Source: Leucobacter sp. UCMA 4100
GTDB lineage: Bacteria > Actinomycetota > Actinomycetes > Actinomycetales > Microbacteriaceae
Length of the DNA: 64,000 nucleotides
Direction: 5' to 3'
Assembly: GCF_027853335.1 (NCBI RefSeq)
Contig: NZ_JAFEUS010000002.1
Location: forward strand, 2,402,514-2,466,513
Shown: positions 60,857 through 64,000 of the stretch, piece by piece
Numbering within the stretch: position 1 is the stretch's first letter
Layout of the letters: each line of letters starts with the position of its first letter
The notes under the pieces: model-generated
Seen by the model: the letters and a program-made list of their open reading frames with translations, nothing else
Told to the model about the DNA's origin: nothing
The model's database searches: none
Position numbers and translations under genes: made by a program

Positions 60857-61614
60857 ATGGAATGGTCAATACAAGAAATCGCGAAACTTGCCGGCACAAC
60901 GAGCCGCACTCTGCGTCACTACGACGAGATTGGGTTGCTGCGGCCGTTGCGCATCGGGGCAAACGGCTATCGGTATTACGGCGAGGTCCAGCTCCGGGCT
61001 CTGCAACGCATCATGCTGCTGCGTGATCTTGGCATGGCGCTCGATGCGATCGGGCGCGTTATTGCGAGTGACCTCGAAGAACGTGAGGCGCTTGAGATGC
61101 ACCTCACCCTGCTCACCGAGCAATACGCCGCATCGCGCAGCAAATCGCCGGGGTGCAACACACCCTTCAGGCGCTCGAAGGCAAGGAAGAACTCATGGCA
61201 GAGACCATGTTTGAAGGCTTTGATCACGCAGAGTATCGTGACGAGGACGAGCAGCGCTGGGGTGCGAAGGCCGCGGCAGCAAGCGAAATGTGGTGGTCTG
61301 GCCTCTCTGATGCCAACAAACACTCGTGGCAGGCACAGGTTGAAGCACTGAATGCCGATTGGCGAGCCGCCTTCGCGGCGGGAGAAAACCCCGGTGGCAC
61401 TGTGGGGCAGGAGCTTGCGCAACGTCACGTCGCGTGGCTCCGATCAGTGCCGGGCACCCCGATGCAGTCGGCTGAGACGGCAAAGTTGTACATCGAAGGG
61501 CTCGGCGAGCTGTACGTGTGTGATGAGCGTTTCGCGGCAAATTACGGTGGTGCCGAGGGTGCAGCGTTCGTGCGCGATGCTCTCGCTGAGCACATGCGAG
61601 ACGGTCTTGCATAA
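60857..61614 (+). pseudogene. TipA-type MerR regulator gene split by a frameshift
   Basis: The frame from ATG 60857 (MEWSIQEIAKLAGTTSRTLRHYDEIGLLRPLRIGANGYRYYGEVQL) is a MerR winged helix and dimer helix. After about LTEQYAA (near 61130) it turns into unrelated sequence and stops at 61351. The expected continuation (RIAQQIAGVQHTLQALEGKEELM...) lies in another frame and runs to 61614. Restoring one missing base near 61121-61131 would give about 253 aa, the length of TipAL. No slippery heptamer is visible. The upstream promoter is intact and leaderless. A sequencing error must be excluded. Confidence 0.75.
61195..61614 (+). CDS. TipAS-like drug-binding domain, separate ORF
   Basis: 139 aa from ATG 61195 (MAETMFEGFDHAEYRDEDEQRWG), with AAGGAAG 6 nt upstream. 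It matches the TipAS/antibiotic-recognition domain: the W-x(n)-W pattern, MQSAETAKLYIEGLGELYVCDERFAANYGG and a helical end. In Streptomyces lividans TipAS is made from the same gene by internal initiation and sequesters thiopeptide antibiotics. The single Cys (ELYVCDERF) is not where TipAS carries its thiostrepton-linked Cys. This part may still be expressed although the upstream half is frameshifted. Confidence 0.7.
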   Translation: MAETMFEGFDHAEYRDEDEQRWGAKAAAASEMWWSGLSDANKHSWQAQVEALNADWRAAFAAGENPGGTVGQELAQRHVAWLRSVPGTPMQSAETAKLYIEGLGELYVCDERFAANYGGAEGAAFVRDALAEHMRDGLA

Positions 61615-61707
61615 GCGTGTGGCACCCTAGCCCTCGGCCAGCCCTCACGCATACGATAGAACTGTAAGCGGCGCGTGGCCGAGGGGTCGCGGGAACGGAG
61701 TGACTCG

Positions 61708-63252
61708 ATGAGTGAGCGGCACGAGGCCAAGGCCCCGGCAGGAACCTTCGTGGGAACGCGCGACGGCGACGCAACGGTGTGGCGAGGCATTCGGTATGCA
61801 GAACCACCCGTTGGCCAGCTGAGCTGGCGGGCCCCGGTTGCCAAGGCCGACAACCCAGGCGTGGTCGAGTGCTTCGAGTACGCGCCGGTGTGCCCGCAAC
61901 TGCCGAGCATCATGGTGACGTTGCCCGACGACATCCTGATGGGGCCAGACTGTCTCGCGCTCAACGTGTGGGGGCCACGCGAGAGATCCGGTGACGAACC
62001 GTTGCCGGTCATGGTGTGGGTGCACGGCGGCGCCTACATGTTCGGCGCCTCGAACCAGCAGGAGTACGAGGGCGCTCACCTCGCGGCGGCGGGCGATGTC
62101 ATCGTTGTGAGCCTGAACTACCGGCTCGGCCCCTTCGGTTTTCTCGACCTCACCCGTTGCGGTGAGCCTGGCGATTTTGACGCGAACCTCGCGCTGCGAG
62201 ACGTTATGCTCGCGCTCGAGTGGGTCAAACGCAACATCGCGGCCTTTGGCGGTGACCCAGGCCGGGTCACGCTCTTTGGCGAATCTGCCGGGGGAGCGAT
62301 CGTCACGACGCTGCTTGCGACGCCGAGCGCAGAGGGCCTTTTCCACCGTGCCATTGCTCAGTCTGCCCCTGCCTCGAGCGTGTACGGCCCCGACCGCGCC
62401 TTTCAGATCTCTAGGCGTCTCCTCACCGCGCTCGGAATCTCAGCGAGAGACGCGGCCGAGCTGCGCGACGTGCCCACCGACGAGGTGCTGCGCGTCGCAA
62501 ACGACATTCACGATCGCATTCCGAGCGAGGTTCCCGGCACCCTCGCCTTCGTTCCCGTCATCGATGGCGAGCTTGTTCCCGAGTCGCCGGCAGAGGCTCT
62601 GCACGCGGGCCGGGGCATCCCCGTGCCGCTCATCATCGGAACGAACCACGACGAGGCCGCTCCGTTTCGTTTCATGCGCACCCCGTTGCTCCCCATCTCC
62701 CGCGAGAGCATCGAAGAGATGCTAGAGGGAGTGCAACAGGCGCACCCTGACCGCCCGGTGCCCTCGATCGACGAGTTGCGAGAGATCACCGAGGGCATGA
62801 GGCTGCAAACGCTCGGCGTCGGCATCGCGCGCGACATCGGCTTCAGATTGCCCGCGCTGTGGATCATCGAGGGGCACTCCCGCATCGCACCGAGCTGGCT
62901 ATACCGCTTTGACTACGCGACGCCGCTGCTCGTTGCCCTTGGACTCGGCGCGGCTCACGCGACCGAGCTGGCCTACGTGTGGCGCACCCTTGACGCGCCG
63001 TCGAGTGAGCTCATCCTTGCGCTCGGTGGCAAGCGCACTTCGCGCAGCATCTCTGCGCGCATGAGTGGCCGCTGGGCAGCCTTCGCGCACGGCAAAGACC
63101 CGAACCCCGAGACTGAAGCGGCCCCGGTATGGCCCCGGTACGACGAAACCGTTCGGGCGAGCCTCATCATTGACCGCCTCGACCGGGTTGAACACGATCT
63201 TGATGCCTCGTTGCGGGACGGTTGGGGCGACGGCGTGCTCTCGTTCTCATGA
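61708..63252 (+). CDS. Type-B carboxylesterase/lipase family protein
   Basis: 514 aa from ATG 61708, GGAG 8 nt upstream. Alpha/beta hydrolase of the cholinesterase type: VWVHGGAYMFGASNQQEYEG (oxyanion hole), RLGPFGFLDL, nucleophile FGESAGGA, acid in GTNHDEAAPF and His in WAAFAHGKDPNP. No signal peptide, so cytosolic. It hydrolyses esters of unknown identity, perhaps phenmedipham- or p-nitrobenzyl-type substrates as in Bacillus PnbA. It overlaps the MFS gene by 4 nt, suggesting uptake or efflux of its substrate or product. Confidence 0.93.
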   Translation: MSERHEAKAPAGTFVGTRDGDATVWRGIRYAEPPVGQLSWRAPVAKADNPGVVECFEYAPVCPQLPSIMVTLPDDILMGPDCLALNVWGPRERSGDEPLPVMVWVHGGAYMFGASNQQEYEGAHLAAAGDVIVVSLNYRLGPFGFLDLTRCGEPGDFDANLALRDVMLALEWVKRNIAAFGGDPGRVTLFGESAGGAIVTTLLATPSAEGLFHRAIAQSAPASSVYGPDRAFQISRRLLTALGISARDAAELRDVPTDEVLRVANDIHDRIPSEVPGTLAFVPVIDGELVPESPAEALHAGRGIPVPLIIGTNHDEAAPFRFMRTPLLPISRESIEEMLEGVQQAHPDRPVPSIDELREITEGMRLQTLGVGIARDIGFRLPALWIIEGHSRIAPSWLYRFDYATPLLVALGLGAAHATELAYVWRTLDAPSSELILALGGKRTSRSISARMSGRWAAFAHGKDPNPETEAAPVWPRYDETVRASLIIDRLDRVEHDLDASLRDGWGDGVLSFS

Positions 63253-64000
63253 CGGGGCCTGACAGCTCGAAGGGGTTCTTGCGCCGGTACGCACCCATGA
63301 TTTATGGCCCCTCGGCCCTCTTCTCGATGGGCGAGGGCGCGGTGGTTCCGGTGATTCCGCTCATTGCGATCGAGCTCGGCGCGAGCCTCGCCACCGCCGC
63401 GCTCGCGGCCGCTGCTCTCGTGGTCGGTCACCTGGTGGGCAACCTGCCCGCCGGGTGGCTCGTGGCGAGGCGCGGCGAACGGGCAACGATGGTCATCTCT
63501 GGCTCGCTCGCGAGCCTCGGCGTGCTCGGGATGGCCCTGTCGCCCTCGCTCGCCCTCTTCATGCTCGCCGTGTTCTGGGTGGGCGTGTGTGCTGCTGCAT
63601 TCAGCATTGCTCGCCATGCCTTCATGACCACGAATGTTCCAGTAACGCACCGGGCGAGGGCGCTTTCGATGCTCGGCGGGGTGTACCGCTTCGGCGTGTT
63701 CGTGGGGCCTTTCATTGGCGCCGCGGCAATTTCGCTGCTGGGAACGAACCGAGCCGTCTGCTGGTGGTTTCTCGTGGCGCTCGCCGCAACGGTGCTGCTC
63801 GTCGCGCTGGGCCCCGACCCCGAGGGGCGCCCCCTCGCTGCGGCTGGTCCCGGTGTTCCCTCGGCTCCTGCCCAGCGCCTCGAGGCGGATCGCCTTGGCG
63901 TCTTTCGCACGATAGCCGACCACCGTGAGGTGCTCACGAGGCTCGGCAGCGCGGCTGCCTGCATGGCCGCGGTGCGGGCGGCGCGGCAGGTCGTGTTACC
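63249..64000 (+). CDS. MFS transporter (3' end outside window)
   Basis: 250 codons seen from ATG 63249. Six helices of the N-terminal half with the A-motif-like GHLVGNLPAGWLVARRGERATM, and the ARHAFMTTNVPVTHRARALSMLGGVYRFGVFVGPFIGA block typical of drug:H+ antiporters of the DHA1 kind. Coupled to the carboxylesterase by an ATGA overlap. The substrate is unknown. Confidence 0.9.
   Translation, partial: MTGPDSSKGFLRRYAPMIYGPSALFSMGEGAVVPVIPLIAIELGASLATAALAAAALVVGHLVGNLPAGWLVARRGERATMVISGSLASLGVLGMALSPSLALFMLAVFWVGVCAAAFSIARHAFMTTNVPVTHRARALSMLGGVYRFGVFVGPFIGAAAISLLGTNRAVCWWFLVALAATVLLVALGPDPEGRPLAAAGPGVPSAPAQRLEADRLGVFRTIADHREVLTRLGSAAACMAAVRAARQVVL

Noticed and set aside
61121-61150. Programmed -1 frameshifting in the TipA-type gene
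   Set aside because: No X-XXY-YYZ slippery heptamer or obvious downstream pseudoknot is seen; a deletion or sequencing error is simpler.
60848-61351. MerR protein taken as a genuine 167 aa gene
   Set aside because: After about residue 95 the translation is Ser/Arg-rich noise while the TipAS continuation is in another frame, so the end is a frameshift product.
1-64000. CRISPR arrays, rRNA genes, intact insertion sequences or phage
   Set aside because: No evenly spaced direct repeats, rRNA-like stretches, transposase motifs or terminal inverted repeats of IS type were seen.

Overview
The window is high-GC DNA with dense, often overlapping genes, NarL-type two-component systems, an EssC/EccC-type FtsK ATPase, a DUF3516 helicase, DtxR-type iron boxes and many leaderless-looking starts. 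Together these point to an actinomycete, most likely Micrococcales/Microbacteriaceae. The species cannot be told from the sequence alone. Almost everything is ordinary chromosomal content; the accessory-looking parts are about 23.0-25.9 kb, 27.0-36.2 kb and 60.8-61.6 kb.

Layout. 0-3.0 kb (minus): a copper/heme envelope operon (membrane protein, CopC, PCuAC chaperone with a His-rich tail, Tat-exported Dyp peroxidase cut by the window edge). 3.0-6.6 kb: pheST. 6.7-11.1 kb: a coiled-coil protein, a NATD1 acetyltransferase, a lipoprotein, a PLP decarboxylase, an enoyl-CoA hydratase and a tiny membrane protein. 11.2-22.8 kb: a large Fe-S RecB nuclease/DEDD exonuclease/SF1 helicase fusion, an aminotransferase, nicotinamidase, a CPA1 antiporter, the DUF3516 helicase, deoC and a Ppx/GppA phosphatase. 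tRNA-Gln(CUG) at 22.93 kb is followed by a small island: a PaaX-type regulator and a GNAT enzyme divergent from an alpha/beta hydrolase, flanked by gene remnants.

27.0-31.7 kb: a Crp/Fnr-type regulator divergent from a lipoprotein binding protein, a fused ABC permease-ATPase and an acyl-CoA-dehydrogenase-fold flavoenzyme. The pattern resembles organosulfur or nitrogen-compound scavenging. The shared intergenic region holds nested inverted repeats. 31.9-36.2 kb: an orphan FHA-FtsK (EssC-like) protein. 36.2-41.5 kb: CtaG-like, PACE-like, LysR, SdhA-like flavoprotein and DUF3817 genes. 41.5-51.1 kb: two back-to-back two-component systems, each with an exporter (MMPL; MacB-like ABC). 51.2-54.4 kb: a GlsB-type membrane protein, beta-carbonic anhydrase coupled to an MFS transporter, and an EEP-family phosphodiesterase.

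54.5-58.5 kb: an iron-siderophore ABC operon behind a strong DtxR-like box and a leader hairpin whose loop is complementary to the Shine-Dalgarno sequence. An orphan ABC ATPase at 59.1-59.9 kb has a second DtxR-like box on its start. 60.1-64.0 kb: a GntR/FCD regulator, a TipA-type MerR gene split by a frameshift so that its ligand-binding half is a separate ORF with its own ribosome site, a type-B carboxylesterase, and an MFS transporter cut by the window edge. No CRISPR array, rRNA or intact insertion sequence was seen.
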